64,000 nt of DNA, taken from assembly GCF_900176435.1 (NCBI RefSeq), contig NZ_FWYE01000001.1, forward strand, positions 372,001 to 436,000. The letters are read 5' to 3'. The DNA comes from Picrophilus oshimae DSM 9789. Lineage in GTDB: Archaea; Thermoplasmatota; Thermoplasmata; Thermoplasmatales; Thermoplasmataceae. How positions within the stretch are numbered: the stretch's first letter is position 1; each line of letters begins with the position of its first letter. Made by a program: the position numbers and the translations under genes. Below are positions 26,666-36,857 of the stretch, piece by piece. The notes beneath the pieces were generated by a model. That model saw nothing but the letters and a program-made list of their open reading frames with translations. It had not been told where the DNA came from and made no database searches.

Positions 26666-27826
26666 ATGTACACGTTGAAGGTTCCACCAATAGGAGAGGG
26701 CGTCAGTGAGGGCGAGATAGTAAAATGGAATGTAAAGGAGGGCGACACAATAGAAAAGGATCAGGAGATCGTTGAGATAATGACTGATAAGATAACAATA
26801 AAGATTCCATCCCCGGTCAGCGGAAAGGTATTAAAATTGATTGAGCCAGAGGGAAAAACCGTCAAGGTCGGTGACAGCATAGCAACAATAGATTCGCAGG
26901 AGGGCAATGAAGAAATTAACAATGAGAACAATGCCCAGGAATCAAAGGAAATTAAAATAGAAAACAAAAATTATGGGAGTAATGTAAAAAACGTTGAGCT
27001 GGTAAAGGCAACACCCGCTGTGAGGGCATACGCAAGGCAGAAGGGAATAGATCTTTCAAATGTAAGGCCGTCCAGACCTGATGGCAGGATAAGAAAAGAG
27101 GATATAGACAACTATATATCAATGAAGAATAAAACTGTTCAGGAAAATGTCGAGATACAAAACGATGAGGTATATAAACCATCAGGCATAAGAAAGATCA
27201 TCTTCGACAAGATGACGAAATCAAAGCAGATCATACCACATTTTACAATAACAGATTTTATATCAACGGAGAATATTGAAAAGGCCATTGATTATTATTC
27301 AAAGAAGGGCTATGTTAGCTTTACATCATTCTTTGCAAAGGCATGCACAATAGCATTTAAGGAGTTCCCAAAGATGAATGCCTTATATAATGATGATGGC
27401 ACATACACAATAAAGAAGAGGTATAATATTGGAATAGCCGTTGATTCTCCATATGGATTAACCGTTGTTGTTGTAAAGGACGTTGATAAGAAGAGCATCT
27501 TTGAGATATCAATGGAAATAAGGGAGCTCGCCGAAAAGGCAAGATCAAACAAACTCGAAATGGATGATGTTAGGGACTCGACGTTTTCAGTAACAAACAT
27601 AGGGGCAATAGGCGGAATATATTCAACACCGATAATAAACTATCCTGAAGTCGCAATTCTTGCTGTTAACACAAGGACAAATGCATTTATAGATGGTTCA
27701 ATGAGAAGCGGCGTCTATGTTACACTCGCCTGCGACCACAGATTAATAGATGGTGCCGAGGCTGCAAGGTTTATAAAAAAGATAAAGGAGATCATAGAGC
27801 AGCCAATGCTTTACATTGGTGATTAA
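26666..27826 (+). CDS. 2-oxoacid dehydrogenase E2 (dihydrolipoamide acyltransferase)
   Basis: Core of the complex: it carries the lipoyl arm and transfers the acyl group to CoA. About 386 residues in three parts. The lipoyl domain (residues 1-77) has the modified lysine in EIMTDKITIKIPSP; a flexible Asn/Glu-rich linker follows; the peripheral-subunit-binding domain is TPAVRAYARQKGIDLSNVRP with GRIRKEDI (about 112-150); and the catalytic domain has YSTPIINYPEVAILAV and the active-site TLACDHRLIDGAEAARF. ATG 26666 is preferred, 5 bases after AGGTGA; GTG 26657 is in frame but lies inside that site. Confidence 0.95.
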   Translation: MYTLKVPPIGEGVSEGEIVKWNVKEGDTIEKDQEIVEIMTDKITIKIPSPVSGKVLKLIEPEGKTVKVGDSIATIDSQEGNEEINNENNAQESKEIKIENKNYGSNVKNVELVKATPAVRAYARQKGIDLSNVRPSRPDGRIRKEDIDNYISMKNKTVQENVEIQNDEVYKPSGIRKIIFDKMTKSKQIIPHFTITDFISTENIEKAIDYYSKKGYVSFTSFFAKACTIAFKEFPKMNALYNDDGTYTIKKRYNIGIAVDSPYGLTVVVVKDVDKKSIFEISMEIRELAEKARSNKLEMDDVRDSTFSVTNIGAIGGIYSTPIINYPEVAILAVNTRTNAFIDGSMRSGVYVTLACDHRLIDGAEAARFIKKIKEIIEQPMLYIGD

Positions 27827-27827
27827 C

Positions 27828-29108
27828 ATGGATTACGATGTCATTATCCTTGGGGCCGGTGCTGGTGGATATAAAGCTGCTGTTCATCTTCTAAAAAATA
27901 AAAAAAGAGTATTAATGATAGAAAAGGAGAAATTCGGCGGTGAGTGCCTTAACTACGGATGCATACCATCAAAGGCATTAATAGAGATGAGTGAGAGTAT
28001 TTACTACCTGAAGAACATGCCGGGCATTTCAATGGAATATAAAATAGATATGAAGGCATGGCAGGACTGGAAGAATAGTATGGTTGCAAGGATAACTGGA
28101 AACGCAGAGAGGCAGTGCAAATCACTTGGTGCTGATATATTATATGGCTTTGGAACATTAAAGGATAAAAACACCGTTAATGTCAATGGAAAGGATTACA
28201 CTGCGGAAAACATTATAATAGACACGGGATCATCGCCGGCAAGGATACCTGGAATAGACAATGTTTATTATAACAGGGAAATACTTGGCATTGATCATAT
28301 ACCGGAGAGCATTGCAATCATAGGCGGCGGTTACATAGGCGTTGAGATAGGAACGGCAATGGCAAAGCTTGGTTCAGATGTTTACATTATAGAGGCAAAG
28401 GAGAGAATACTTCCAGAGGTCAGCAGCGAGCTTTCAAATGCCGTTGATAAAAAATTAAGATCCATCGGCGTAAAAATAATGACGTCCAGCAAGGTAATCT
28501 CTGTATCAAAAGATAAATATTACACTGTGAAAACAGAGAACGATGAGATAAAATCTGAAATGGTTCTGATGTCTGTTGGAAGGATACCAAACACAAAAAA
28601 TATAGGGCTTGAGAATCTTAAAATTGAAATGGATGGAAGATTTATAAAAACCGATGAGCATAGAAGGACAAATGTAAAAAATATATACGCGATAGGCGAT
28701 GTCACAACAGGACCGATGCTGGCACATAAGGCATTTTATGATGCATACATTGCATCAGAGAATATTCTCGGCAATGACGTAATAATAGACTATAAAGCAA
28801 TGCCATATGTGATATATACAGATCCTGAGATATCGTTCACAGGTAGTGTATCAAACAATTCAAAGAAGATTATGACATCGGCAGTTCCAAGGGCACTTAC
28901 AATGAATGAGGGCGATGGCTTCTTCAGGATTTACTACAATGATGATGGAACAGTAACAGGAGCGGCCATCGCCGCGCCAAGATCATCAGAGATTATAACA
29001 GAGATAAGCCTTGCCGTTGAATCTTATTTAAATATAAATGATCTGCTGCTTACGATACATCCACATCCAACAATAGCCGAGGGGATACATGATGACTTCG
29101 AAAATTAA
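27828..29108 (+). CDS. Dihydrolipoamide dehydrogenase (E3)
   Basis: Flavoprotein that re-oxidises dihydrolipoamide with NAD+. About 426 residues. The FAD-binding start is [18 protein letters not shown], the redox disulfide is in [18 protein letters not shown] (about C40/C45), the NAD motif is [20 protein letters not shown], the second FAD motif is [19 protein letters not shown], and the catalytic C-terminal [14 protein letters not shown] holds the active-site histidine. The tail after this motif is very short. GGTGAT three bases before ATG 27828 sets the start. Its 3' end overlaps lipB by 20 bases. The gene family also includes mercuric and other disulfide reductases, but the operon context decides for E3. 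Confidence 0.94.
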   Translation: MDYDVIILGAGAGGYKAAVHLLKNKKRVLMIEKEKFGGECLNYGCIPSKALIEMSESIYYLKNMPGISMEYKIDMKAWQDWKNSMVARITGNAERQCKSLGADILYGFGTLKDKNTVNVNGKDYTAENIIIDTGSSPARIPGIDNVYYNREILGIDHIPESIAIIGGGYIGVEIGTAMAKLGSDVYIIEAKERILPEVSSELSNAVDKKLRSIGVKIMTSSKVISVSKDKYYTVKTENDEIKSEMVLMSVGRIPNTKNIGLENLKIEMDGRFIKTDEHRRTNVKNIYAIGDVTTGPMLAHKAFYDAYIASENILGNDVIIDYKAMPYVIYTDPEISFTGSVSNNSKKIMTSAVPRALTMNEGDGFFRIYYNDDGTVTGAAIAAPRSSEIITEISLAVESYLNINDLLLTIHPHPTIAEGIHDDFEN

Positions 29109-29736
29109 TTATTATATTGATCTTAAAAGATTTGATTACAAAAAATGCCTTGACATACAGTACAGGCTTGTCTCAATGAGAAAGAACGATTTAATAGGTA
29201 ATACAATAATTTTCGTTGAGCACGATCCTGTTTACACAATAGGCAGAAAGGCTGACCCAAGGAACTATTCAAACGTAAATGTTATAAGAACAGACCGCGG
29301 TGGTGATATAACATATCACGGCCCCGGCCAGCTGGTTTCTTACTTTATCTTTGATGTAAGAATAAATGGTAAAAAGGAGGTAAAAACCTTTCTTAATAAT
29401 ATAGAAAACGTCTACATAAATCTACTAAAGAATCTTGGATACAGTGCATCAACAGGTGATGAACCGGGCATCTGGATAGAAAAAAACGGTAAATTAAAAA
29501 AGGTTGCTTCCATAGGCATGGCCATAGATGATTATGTATCATATCATGGTGTTGCACTTAACATAAACAAGGAGGTTTTAAACGGATTTATAAAAATAAA
29601 CCCATGCGGGCTCCCGCCGGCCGTTATGGATTACATAGATATTAAGAGAGATGATGCCATTGATTTAATAATAAAGGAGATTGAAAAAATATATGGTAAA
29701 TTCAATAAAATAGAATATGAGGGCCTGATCTCATGA
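29089..29736 (+). CDS. lipB: Octanoyl-protein transferase
   Basis: Moves an octanoyl group onto the E2 lipoyl domain, the substrate for LipA. 215 residues, normal for LipB. Family motifs are [16 protein letters not shown], the signature [20 protein letters not shown], the catalytic lysine in KKVASIGMA and the catalytic cysteine in [11 protein letters not shown]. Both dyad residues are present, so this is LipB rather than a lipoate ligase. Start ATG 29089 (or the next ATG, 29092) lies inside the E3 gene. It closes the lipA/E1/E1/E2/E3 operon. Archaea lack classical acyl carrier protein-based fatty acid synthesis, so the octanoyl donor is uncertain. Confidence 0.93.
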   Translation: MMTSKINYYIDLKRFDYKKCLDIQYRLVSMRKNDLIGNTIIFVEHDPVYTIGRKADPRNYSNVNVIRTDRGGDITYHGPGQLVSYFIFDVRINGKKEVKTFLNNIENVYINLLKNLGYSASTGDEPGIWIEKNGKLKKVASIGMAIDDYVSYHGVALNINKEVLNGFIKINPCGLPPAVMDYIDIKRDDAIDLIIKEIEKIYGKFNKIEYEGLIS

Positions 29737-30264
29737 TTCACGCCTTATGTCCCAGATTCTTTCATCTATACCAAGCCTTTTATTTGAAACCAGGGCATGC
29801 ATGAAAAGCAGCGATGAAAGCCTGTTCAGGTATATTAATATGTATTTATTCACCTGTGTCTGCTTTGATAGATAAACTGCAATACGCTCGGAACGCCTTG
29901 CGACTGATCTTGCAACATGGAGCGTTGCTGCCTCCTGGCTTCCGCCTGGTATTACAAAAAGTTTTATCTTGCCTATTTCCCTGCGATAATCAAAAACCCT
30001 TGATTCAAGCCATTTAACACGATCCTCTGATATTGTCCTGTGTGTGCCCATGGCCGTTACATCCTCGCCAATCAAAAAGATATCGTTCTGTATAAGGTCA
30101 AGATCATTCTTTATATCATCCCATTTTGATGTTACAATGGCAAGACCTATGAATGAATTTAATTCATCCAGTGTACCCTGAAACTCAACAAGTGGGGAAT
30201 CCTTTCCTATTCTTACCCTTAAACCGGTGTCTGTCTCTCCGGCATCACCACGCCTGGTAAACAT
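29731..30264 (-). CDS. Corrinoid adenosyltransferase (PduO type)
   Basis: Transfers the adenosyl group of ATP to cob(I)alamin, giving adenosylcobalamin. 177 residues, the standard single-domain PduO/MMAB size. The N-terminal ATP-binding motif is [12 protein letters not shown] (residues 3-14), the central helix has [13 protein letters not shown], and the C-terminal helices have [20 protein letters not shown] and INRLSS-like [13 protein letters not shown]. Its 3' end overlaps lipB by 6 bases, on the opposite strand. It implies that the cell uses an adenosylcobalamin enzyme such as class II ribonucleotide reductase or methylmalonyl-CoA mutase, none seen here. Confidence 0.94.
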   Translation of the reverse strand: MFTRRGDAGETDTGLRVRIGKDSPLVEFQGTLDELNSFIGLAIVTSKWDDIKNDLDLIQNDIFLIGEDVTAMGTHRTISEDRVKWLESRVFDYRREIGKIKLFVIPGGSQEAATLHVARSVARRSERIAVYLSKQTQVNKYILIYLNRLSSLLFMHALVSNKRLGIDERIWDIRRES

Positions 30265-30327
30265 ATTTAACTAATGTAAAATATGATTTAATCTTTTGTA
30301 TGCTTTACAGCAAAAGCATGAAAAAAA

Positions 30328-30501
30328 TTATTGATTTCTTTTTATTGTTATTGGTATAACATTATTTTCAAATTCTATCATTGCTATATCTATTGGATCT
30401 ATGATATCCGGGGAAATATCTATAATCACCGGTGCGCCCATTGCAATCTGCAGGGCCCTTGCTCCAATAATCCTCGCCTTTTCAAATTTCGTCAATATCA
30501 T
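30328..30501 (-). CDS. rpoK: DNA-directed RNA polymerase subunit K (Rpo6)
   Basis: Small RNA polymerase subunit, homologue of eukaryotic Rpb6 and bacterial omega, which stabilises the assembly of the large subunit. 57 residues. The family core [20 protein letters not shown] is followed by [27 protein letters not shown]. The codon ATG 30501 is preferred over ATG 30510 because TATATTAAA at 30522-30530 (minus-strand TTTAATATA) is centred about 25 bases upstream of it. It is a single gene between the adenosyltransferase and metG, both on the same strand. Confidence 0.93.
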   Translation of the reverse strand: MILTKFEKARIIGARALQIAMGAPVIIDISPDIIDPIDIAMIEFENNVIPITIKRNQ

Positions 30502-30521
30502 AAAAATCATGCAAACAAACC

Positions 30522-30530
30522 TATATTAAA
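30522..30530 (-). promoter_or_regulatory. TATA-like box for rpoK
   Basis: Minus-strand TTTAATATA centred about 25 bases from ATG 30501, which it helps select as the start over ATG 30510 (16 bases away). Confidence 0.45.
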
Positions 30531-30557
30531 AGGTTGTTAATAAAATTTTCTTATAGA

Positions 30558-32630
30558 TTAAAGCACGATACTTGAACCATCCGGTGCATTTATTTTTAAT
30601 GGTTTTCCGTTTTCTGTTATAATAAATCTTGAGTTATTGTATTCAAGAACCAGCTCGTTTTTATCAACAATGAATTTGTACCTTTTGATTTCATCCATTG
30701 ATATTATATCACCATTGAAGTCAAAGCCATCTATTTTCATCCTGGAACCGTCATCTGCATTCACCTCTGGAATGATTATTCTTTCACCATGCTGTACTGC
30801 TATTATAATTGCCTCTGATTTTATGCCGCGTATCGTTGCAGGTTTTACATTCCTTATTAAAAGGATTCTCCTGCCCTGGAGATTCTCCGGTGTTAAATAC
30901 TTTTTTATATTCGAAACAATGGTAATATCCCTGTCAGCATGAACGCCCAAAACGTATAGATTATCCGCATTTGGATGGTCATTTACATATTTTACGGTAC
31001 CGGCCATGAGATCTATGTTTATCTTTTTGTCAGCAATTTCCAGCTTCTTAAATGGCGGTTCTCCCTTCAAAGGTCTGAAATCATCAAAACCCAACATATC
31101 ATCAAATTTATAATTAACAGTTTTAAAACCAAGTGATGAAAGGATTTCAGATGAGGCGGATGGCACATATGGATAGAGCATTGCCGTTAAATACATAGAG
31201 ATTTTAAGCGATGTAAAAAGCACCTGATTTAATCTCTCAGGGTCATTTATATTCCATGGGGCCTCGCTGTTGAAATAGTTATTTGCAAGCGTGACTGCCT
31301 CAAGCCAGATCTGAAGCCCGTTCTTTATTTTTATGTTTTTTATTGATTCAGAATATTCATCAAAAAATCTTTTGAATTCGTTTATAATTGAATCCGGTTC
31401 GCATTTTTTTATATTTATCTTCCTGTTTGATATAAAACCCAGAACCCTGTATATAAAATTGCCATATTTATCTATGAGTTCGCTGTTTACCCTGCTGACA
31501 AGCTCGTTTAATGAAAAGCTTGAATCCCCGGTTTCAGGCATTATCGAGGCCATATAGTATCTTAAATAATTCTTGTTTACCAATGAAAGGGCCTCGTTAA
31601 CTGTGTATCCAATACCACGGCTTTTTGAAAACTGGGCACCCTCGAATCTTAAATATTCATTTGCAGGCACGTTGTATGGTAGATTATAATCTCCATGCGC
31701 AATGAGCATCGCAGGCCATATAATTGTATGAAACGGGATATTATCCTTGCCTATGAAATAATAAGATTTAACATTTTTATCAAGCCAGAATTTTTTCCAG
31801 TAATCATCATCTTTTATATTCTTTGAGTAAACCCTTGCACCTGTTATGTATCCTATAAGAGCCTCAAACCAGACATAGATCCTTTTGCCTTCAAAGCCAT
31901 TTAATGGTATCGGAACTCCCCAGTCGATATCCCTTGTTATTGGCCTGGGCCTTAACCCCTCATTTATTATTGATCTTGTGAAGTTTATTACGTTTGGCTT
32001 CCAGTTCTCCCTTGTATTTAAATAATTCAGGAGCTCATCTGATAGCAGATCAAGCCTTAAAAAGAAGTGTTCTGTTGCAATAAACAGTGGCTCCTCATTG
32101 GATGATGTACACCTTGGATTTATAAGCTCTATTGGATCCAGTGTTCTTCCGCATTCATCGCACTGATCGCCACGTGCATCGTTAAAACCGCAGTATGGGC
32201 ATGTGCCATGTATGTAGCGATCTGGCATAAACTTCCCTGTTGATTTGCAGTATGGAGATACCATGTATCTCTTTTCAAGATAATTTTTGTTTAAAAGATT
32301 AATGAAGAATTCATCAACGTCCTTTACATGCTCAGGATCTGTTGTCCTTGTAAATATGTCAAATACTATATCAAGATTTTTAAAGGTTTGCTCATGTTCT
32401 CTGTGGTAAATATCAGCCACATTCTGGGGCGATGTTTTATTCTTCTCGGCCGTTATTGTTATCGGGGTTCCATACTCATCACTGCCTGAAACAAATAAAA
32501 CCTCGTTACCATTTAATCTATTAAACCTTACAAAGATATCTGCTGCCAGATATGCACCAGCAATATGACCAAGATGGAGTGGGCCATTTGCATAGGGCAA
32601 TGCACAGTTTACAAGTATTCTTTCACTCAT
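30558..32630 (-). CDS. metG: Methionyl-tRNA synthetase
   Basis: Charges tRNA-Met. About 690 residues. The catalytic domain has ANGPLHLGHIAGAYLAAD (HIGH-type motif), a zinc knuckle CPYCGFNDARGDQCDECG near residue 145, and FSKSRGIGYTVNEAL (KMSKS-type, here FSKSR) near residue 330. The anticodon-binding helical domain follows, and a C-terminal OB-fold tRNA-binding domain of the Trbp111/MetRS-beta type: AGTVKYVNDHPNADNLYVLG and NVKPATIRGIKSEAII. ATG 32630 (MSERIL) is preferred to the in-frame TTG 32636. Some archaea encode the OB domain separately; here it is fused. Confidence 0.97.
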   Translation of the reverse strand: MSERILVNCALPYANGPLHLGHIAGAYLAADIFVRFNRLNGNEVLFVSGSDEYGTPITITAEKNKTSPQNVADIYHREHEQTFKNLDIVFDIFTRTTDPEHVKDVDEFFINLLNKNYLEKRYMVSPYCKSTGKFMPDRYIHGTCPYCGFNDARGDQCDECGRTLDPIELINPRCTSSNEEPLFIATEHFFLRLDLLSDELLNYLNTRENWKPNVINFTRSIINEGLRPRPITRDIDWGVPIPLNGFEGKRIYVWFEALIGYITGARVYSKNIKDDDYWKKFWLDKNVKSYYFIGKDNIPFHTIIWPAMLIAHGDYNLPYNVPANEYLRFEGAQFSKSRGIGYTVNEALSLVNKNYLRYYMASIMPETGDSSFSLNELVSRVNSELIDKYGNFIYRVLGFISNRKINIKKCEPDSIINEFKRFFDEYSESIKNIKIKNGLQIWLEAVTLANNYFNSEAPWNINDPERLNQVLFTSLKISMYLTAMLYPYVPSASSEILSSLGFKTVNYKFDDMLGFDDFRPLKGEPPFKKLEIADKKINIDLMAGTVKYVNDHPNADNLYVLGVHADRDITIVSNIKKYLTPENLQGRRILLIRNVKPATIRGIKSEAIIIAVQHGERIIIPEVNADDGSRMKIDGFDFNGDIISMDEIKRYKFIVDKNELVLEYNNSRFIITENGKPLKINAPDGSSIVL

Positions 32631-32662
32631 TGGCAAGGTATTATAAATATAAATTTAAAGTT

Positions 32663-33592
32663 TTAATACTGTTTTAATATTTCAGAGACTGCCAGTCTAA
32701 CGCTTTGATCGCTGTCATATTTGTTCCTATAGCCTAATGACTCCATCTTTTCTATGGATAGCTCTGCATACTTTATATCACCCTTCCATCCACGGCCGTT
32801 GTATCCCCCGGTGTAATTATATCTAACGTTTTCAAGATTCATTGCGGATGTAACATAATCTGCTATGGTTTTTACAGATGTTGTTCCATGGTTTCCAAGA
32901 TTAATTACATCAGTTTTTTGAATCCTTTCATGTATTAGCAGCATTGCATTTATGCAGTCTGAAACGTGTATGTATGATTTCCTCTGCGTTCCGTCTCCAA
33001 GTATTTCAAGCTCGTTTGGATTGTTTTTTAATTTCATTATAAAATCATGGATAACGCCATGTGTTGAATTTTTACCAACAACGTTTGCAAATCTAAACAT
33101 TGAGGCCTTAATACCATAGTAATGCGAATATGCTGATATAAAAGCCTCATTGGCAAGCTTTGATGAGCCGTATGATGATATTGGCATGCATGGTCCGTAG
33201 CTTTCTGGTGTTGGCATTATTGATGCCTCACCATAAACCGTTGATGATGATGAAAAGATCATTTCATTAACATCGTATCTTCTCATGTATTCAAGTAAAT
33301 TTTGGGTTAAAACAACGTTTTCATTGAAATCCAGCATCGGATCATTTGATCCGGATCTTACATCCGAGTTTGCGGCAAGGTGTATTATAATATCAAATTT
33401 ATCCTTAATTTCATATTTTAGAAGATCATTATTAATAAAATGGAAGTTCTTATTATGAAGGAAATCCTTTATGTATTTAATATTGTCTGTAAAATCTATT
33501 ACCGTTACATCATTGTCATTTACAAGCCTTTCAACCATGTTTGATCCTATAAAGCCCGCACCACCAGTTATTAATATCTTTTTTCCTTTCAT
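32663..33592 (-). CDS. NAD-dependent sugar-nucleotide epimerase/dehydratase (UDP-glucose 4-epimerase-like)
   Basis: 309 residues of the extended short-chain dehydrogenase family. The NAD fold is KKILITGGAGFIGSNMVERL (residues 4-23), the catalytic Ser/Thr region is IFSSSSTVYGEA, and the catalytic YxxxK is SSYGSSKLANEAF (Y148/K152 region). The substrate segment includes ANVVGKNSTHGVIHDFIM and DGTQRKSYIHVSDCINAMLL, typical of GalE-like and dTDP-glucose dehydratase-like enzymes. It probably makes an activated sugar for protein or lipid glycosylation; the exact substrate cannot be assigned. A CBS-domain gene lies upstream on the same strand. Confidence 0.85.
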   Translation of the reverse strand: MKGKKILITGGAGFIGSNMVERLVNDNDVTVIDFTDNIKYIKDFLHNKNFHFINNDLLKYEIKDKFDIIIHLAANSDVRSGSNDPMLDFNENVVLTQNLLEYMRRYDVNEMIFSSSSTVYGEASIMPTPESYGPCMPISSYGSSKLANEAFISAYSHYYGIKASMFRFANVVGKNSTHGVIHDFIMKLKNNPNELEILGDGTQRKSYIHVSDCINAMLLIHERIQKTDVINLGNHGTTSVKTIADYVTSAMNLENVRYNYTGGYNGRGWKGDIKYAELSIEKMESLGYRNKYDSDQSVRLAVSEILKQY

Positions 33593-33626
33593 GATTATGT
33601 TATTATAAACATTAAATAAATGTTGT

Positions 33627-34049
33627 TTATCTTATGCCAAATTTTGATGCAATATCGACAACATCCTTAACATAATCATGGAAGAACCTCAGTATATCAC
33701 GTGATGTGATCACCCCAAGGAATTTGCCATTTTCTATAACCAGTAAACGCCTTATGCCGTTGATTGCCATGATGTCTGCTATCTTGTCCATTGGCGTCTT
33801 GGATGAGACCGAGATTAGATTTGTGCTCATTATCTCCTTTAATTTTATGCCTTCTGGATTTATGTTCCTTGCAAGCACCTTGTTTATCAGATCCCATTCG
33901 GTTATTATGCCCTCTGGCTTTCCATTTTTTCCTATTATTATATAGCCGTGGCGCTCATCTGACATTATTTTTGATGCGGTGAGGCAGTCAGTATCCGGAT
34001 CGTATACCCTGTTGTCCCTATGCATTATATCCTCTGCGTAAAGTACCAT
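33627..34049 (-). CDS. Tandem CBS-domain protein
   Basis: 140 residues made almost entirely of two CBS motifs forming one Bateman module: DIMHRDNRVYDPDTDCLTAS to GIITEWDLINKVLA (residues 7-70), then MSTNLISVSSKTPMDKIADI to GVITSRDILRFFHD (residues 73-130). Such proteins bind adenine nucleotides or S-adenosylmethionine and regulate a partner. No partner domain is fused, and the neighbouring epimerase gene, 35 bases downstream, is the only contextual lead. Identification of the domain is secure, the role is not. Confidence 0.9.
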   Translation of the reverse strand: MVLYAEDIMHRDNRVYDPDTDCLTASKIMSDERHGYIIIGKNGKPEGIITEWDLINKVLARNINPEGIKLKEIMSTNLISVSSKTPMDKIADIMAINGIRRLLVIENGKFLGVITSRDILRFFHDYVKDVVDIASKFGIR

Positions 34050-34091
34050 AAGAATATATGCAATAAAAATAGATAAATTAATCTAAAATGA

Positions 34092-34129
34092 TAATAATTG
34101 TGTCATATATAGTAATAATTATATCATAT
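34092..34129. repeat. Paired 17-base direct repeat, operator-like
   Basis: TAATAATTGTGTCATAT at 34092-34108 and TAATAATTATATCATAT at 34113-34129 match at 15 of 17 positions and start exactly 21 bases apart, two turns of B-DNA. Each also has a partly palindromic ATATGATATAATTAT-like character. They lie about 45 bases upstream of the CBS gene start and far upstream of the SQR gene, so a regulator could bind both copies on one face. AT-rich DNA produces such matches by chance fairly easily. Confidence 0.4.
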
Positions 34130-34492
34130 GTATTGATCTATAAATTGAAAATTCATTAATTTGTAATTAATTATAACAGATGTTGAATAAATAATTGTAT
34201 TTAATATATTATGAAAAAAATTTTAATTATTTAAAACTTTGAAATAAATACATACAACAAAAATCTTTAAATATAGAGAATATTAAATTTTTGTTTTTAT
34301 TCTTTTATTAATCGATATATTACAGTATATGAAATAAAACATAAATAAAATTAAAGATTAAGGTATTAAATAACTTTATATTTTAATATCAAATGTAAAA
34401 AGTTATAGAATTTATGAATTTTTTGTGAATAATCCTCATATTAATTGCACCTTGATTGATATAGTAATAAAAAAATCAAAAAACATGAAAAA

Positions 34493-34501
34493 TTTAATAT
34501 A
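34493..34501 (+). promoter_or_regulatory. TATA-like box for the SQR-DUF1641 operon
   Basis: TTTAATATA is centred 28 bases upstream of ATG 34525, consistent with a leaderless transcript. Purine-rich AAAAA just upstream could serve as a BRE. Confidence 0.5.
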
Positions 34502-34521
34502 CAATTAATGCATAGATATAA

Positions 34522-35760
<1,239 letters not shown>

Positions 35761-35766
35761 TGTGAA

Positions 35767-36420
35767 ATGATGACAGAGGACGAGGCAATAGAGAAGCTGT
35801 TGACGCCTGACACAATGAACAGCATCAACAGGCTGATGGAAGTAGTGAAGAAGCTGGACAAGATGGGATTCCTTGATGTAATATCTGGAATCCTTGACGA
35901 CGAGGAAACCCTAAAAATGATAATGGGCATTCTAACAAGCGATGAGGTCTTAATGCTGTTCACAAAGAAGGACTCACTGCTATCCATGCTTTCCATTATA
36001 TCAGAAAAGAAGAATGTAAATGCACTGTCGAATCTCCTTGAAATGCTTGGAACATTGCAAAACAAGGGAATGCTTGATCCTGTCATGGGTATATTAAACG
36101 ACGATGAGGCCCTTGGAACATTGATGGGACTACTATCAAATGATTTTACAATGAACTTTTTAATGAACTATAAAACAATACTTAATGCCCTTGGAACCCT
36201 GGATCTAAGCGTTGCACCGCACTATGTAAACTTCATAAAGGCCATTGAGAATGCAATAAAAACCGAGACCGTTACACCTGTTGGTGGCATGATGGGAACG
36301 CTGCATGCAATGAAGGACGAGGATACACAGAGGGGACTTGGAATAGTCTTTTCCATACTCAAAAGCCTCGGCAAAACATGCTTTTCAGATTTTAACTGCA
36401 ATGCAGGAAATAAAAAATAA
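35767..36420 (+). CDS. DUF1641 protein, SQR partner
   Basis: 217 residues, helical, made of short repeats rich in Leu, Met and Asp (LLTPDTMNSINRLMEVVKKL, LDVISGILDDEETLKMIMGI, LDPVMGILNDDEALGTLMGL), which is the DUF1641 pattern. Genes of this family recur next to sulfide:quinone oxidoreductases and some formate dehydrogenases; the role is unknown, possibly docking the flavoprotein at the membrane. It overlaps no neighbour and starts 6 bases after the SQR stop, with GTGATG as a possible ribosome-binding site. It converges with the ubiquitin-like gene 10 bases away. Confidence 0.85.
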   Translation: MMTEDEAIEKLLTPDTMNSINRLMEVVKKLDKMGFLDVISGILDDEETLKMIMGILTSDEVLMLFTKKDSLLSMLSIISEKKNVNALSNLLEMLGTLQNKGMLDPVMGILNDDEALGTLMGLLSNDFTMNFLMNYKTILNALGTLDLSVAPHYVNFIKAIENAIKTETVTPVGGMMGTLHAMKDEDTQRGLGIVFSILKSLGKTCFSDFNCNAGNKK

Positions 36421-36430
36421 AAATATTTTT

Positions 36431-36625
36431 TTATCCACCTGAAAATACCTCTAAAAACAATAAATCATCTTCTGGTCTTACGTTTTCATCCTCTGTTGCA
36501 GGGCTTCCATTAAGTATAATTGCATATCTTTCTGCATCTATTTTATATTGTTTTATAATGTCATTTATTGTGAGCTCATGATCCATTTCTATTGTTTTAT
36601 TTTCTGATCCTTTTATTCTAATCAT
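36431..36625 (-). CDS. MoaD/ThiS/SAMP-like small ubiquitin-like protein
   Basis: 64 residues with a beta-grasp pattern: MIRIKGSENKTIEMDHELTI, then DIIKQYKIDAERYAIILNG, and the end LLFLEVFSGG with the terminal diglycine that is adenylated by an E1-like enzyme. It could be a sulfur carrier (molybdopterin, thiamine, or tRNA thiolation) or a SAMP-type protein modifier. A longer ORF reading begins inside the tRNA, but ATG 36625 is the sensible start. It lies only one base beyond the 3' end of tRNA-Gln, with no room for a promoter. A candidate activating E1 is at 52588-53346. Confidence 0.85.
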   Translation of the reverse strand: MIRIKGSENKTIEMDHELTINDIIKQYKIDAERYAIILNGSPATEDENVRPEDDLLFLEVFSGG

Positions 36626-36626
36626 A

Positions 36627-36699
36627 TAGCTCCGGGCAGATTCGAACTGCCGTCGTCGGATCCAAAGTCCGAAATGCTTGTCCACTACACCACGGAGCT
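36627..36699 (-). tRNA. tRNA-Gln (anticodon TTG)
   Basis: 73 bases on the minus strand. Acceptor stem AGCTCCG pairs with CGGAGCT, discriminator A, no encoded CCA. The anticodon stem TCGGA/TCCGA encloses CTTTGGA, giving anticodon TTG for glutamine (CAA codons). The T arm is GGCAG-TTCGAAT-CTGCC. No intron. A TATA-like box at 36723-36731 lies about 28 bases upstream of its 5' end. The ubiquitin-like protein's ATG follows its 3' end after one base. Confidence 0.96.
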
Positions 36700-36722
36700 T
36701 TATTACTTTATTCCAAATTCAT

Positions 36723-36731
36723 ATTTTAAAT
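36723..36731 (-). promoter_or_regulatory. TATA-like box for tRNA-Gln and probably the ubiquitin-like gene
   Basis: Minus-strand ATTTAAAAT is centred about 28 bases upstream of the tRNA 5' end at 36699, the normal archaeal promoter spacing. It is the only plausible promoter for the downstream gene at 36431-36625, since the region 26 bases before that ATG is the GC-rich T arm and variable loop of the tRNA. Confidence 0.5.
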
Positions 36732-36857
36732 TTTTTTATACATTAAGCCAGCAATCTTAATAATACAATAAGATGCCAAGTCCTGTAATCTTATAATTAT
36801 GTTCACGAAGTTTAACCAACATAAAAAAATTTAAATTTTTATAAAATATATTAAAAA

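Noticed and set aside
36626-36685. The upstream extension of the ubiquitin-like gene reading through tRNA-Gln
   Set aside because: Those 20 codons are the tRNA itself; beta-grasp similarity begins only at ATG 36625.
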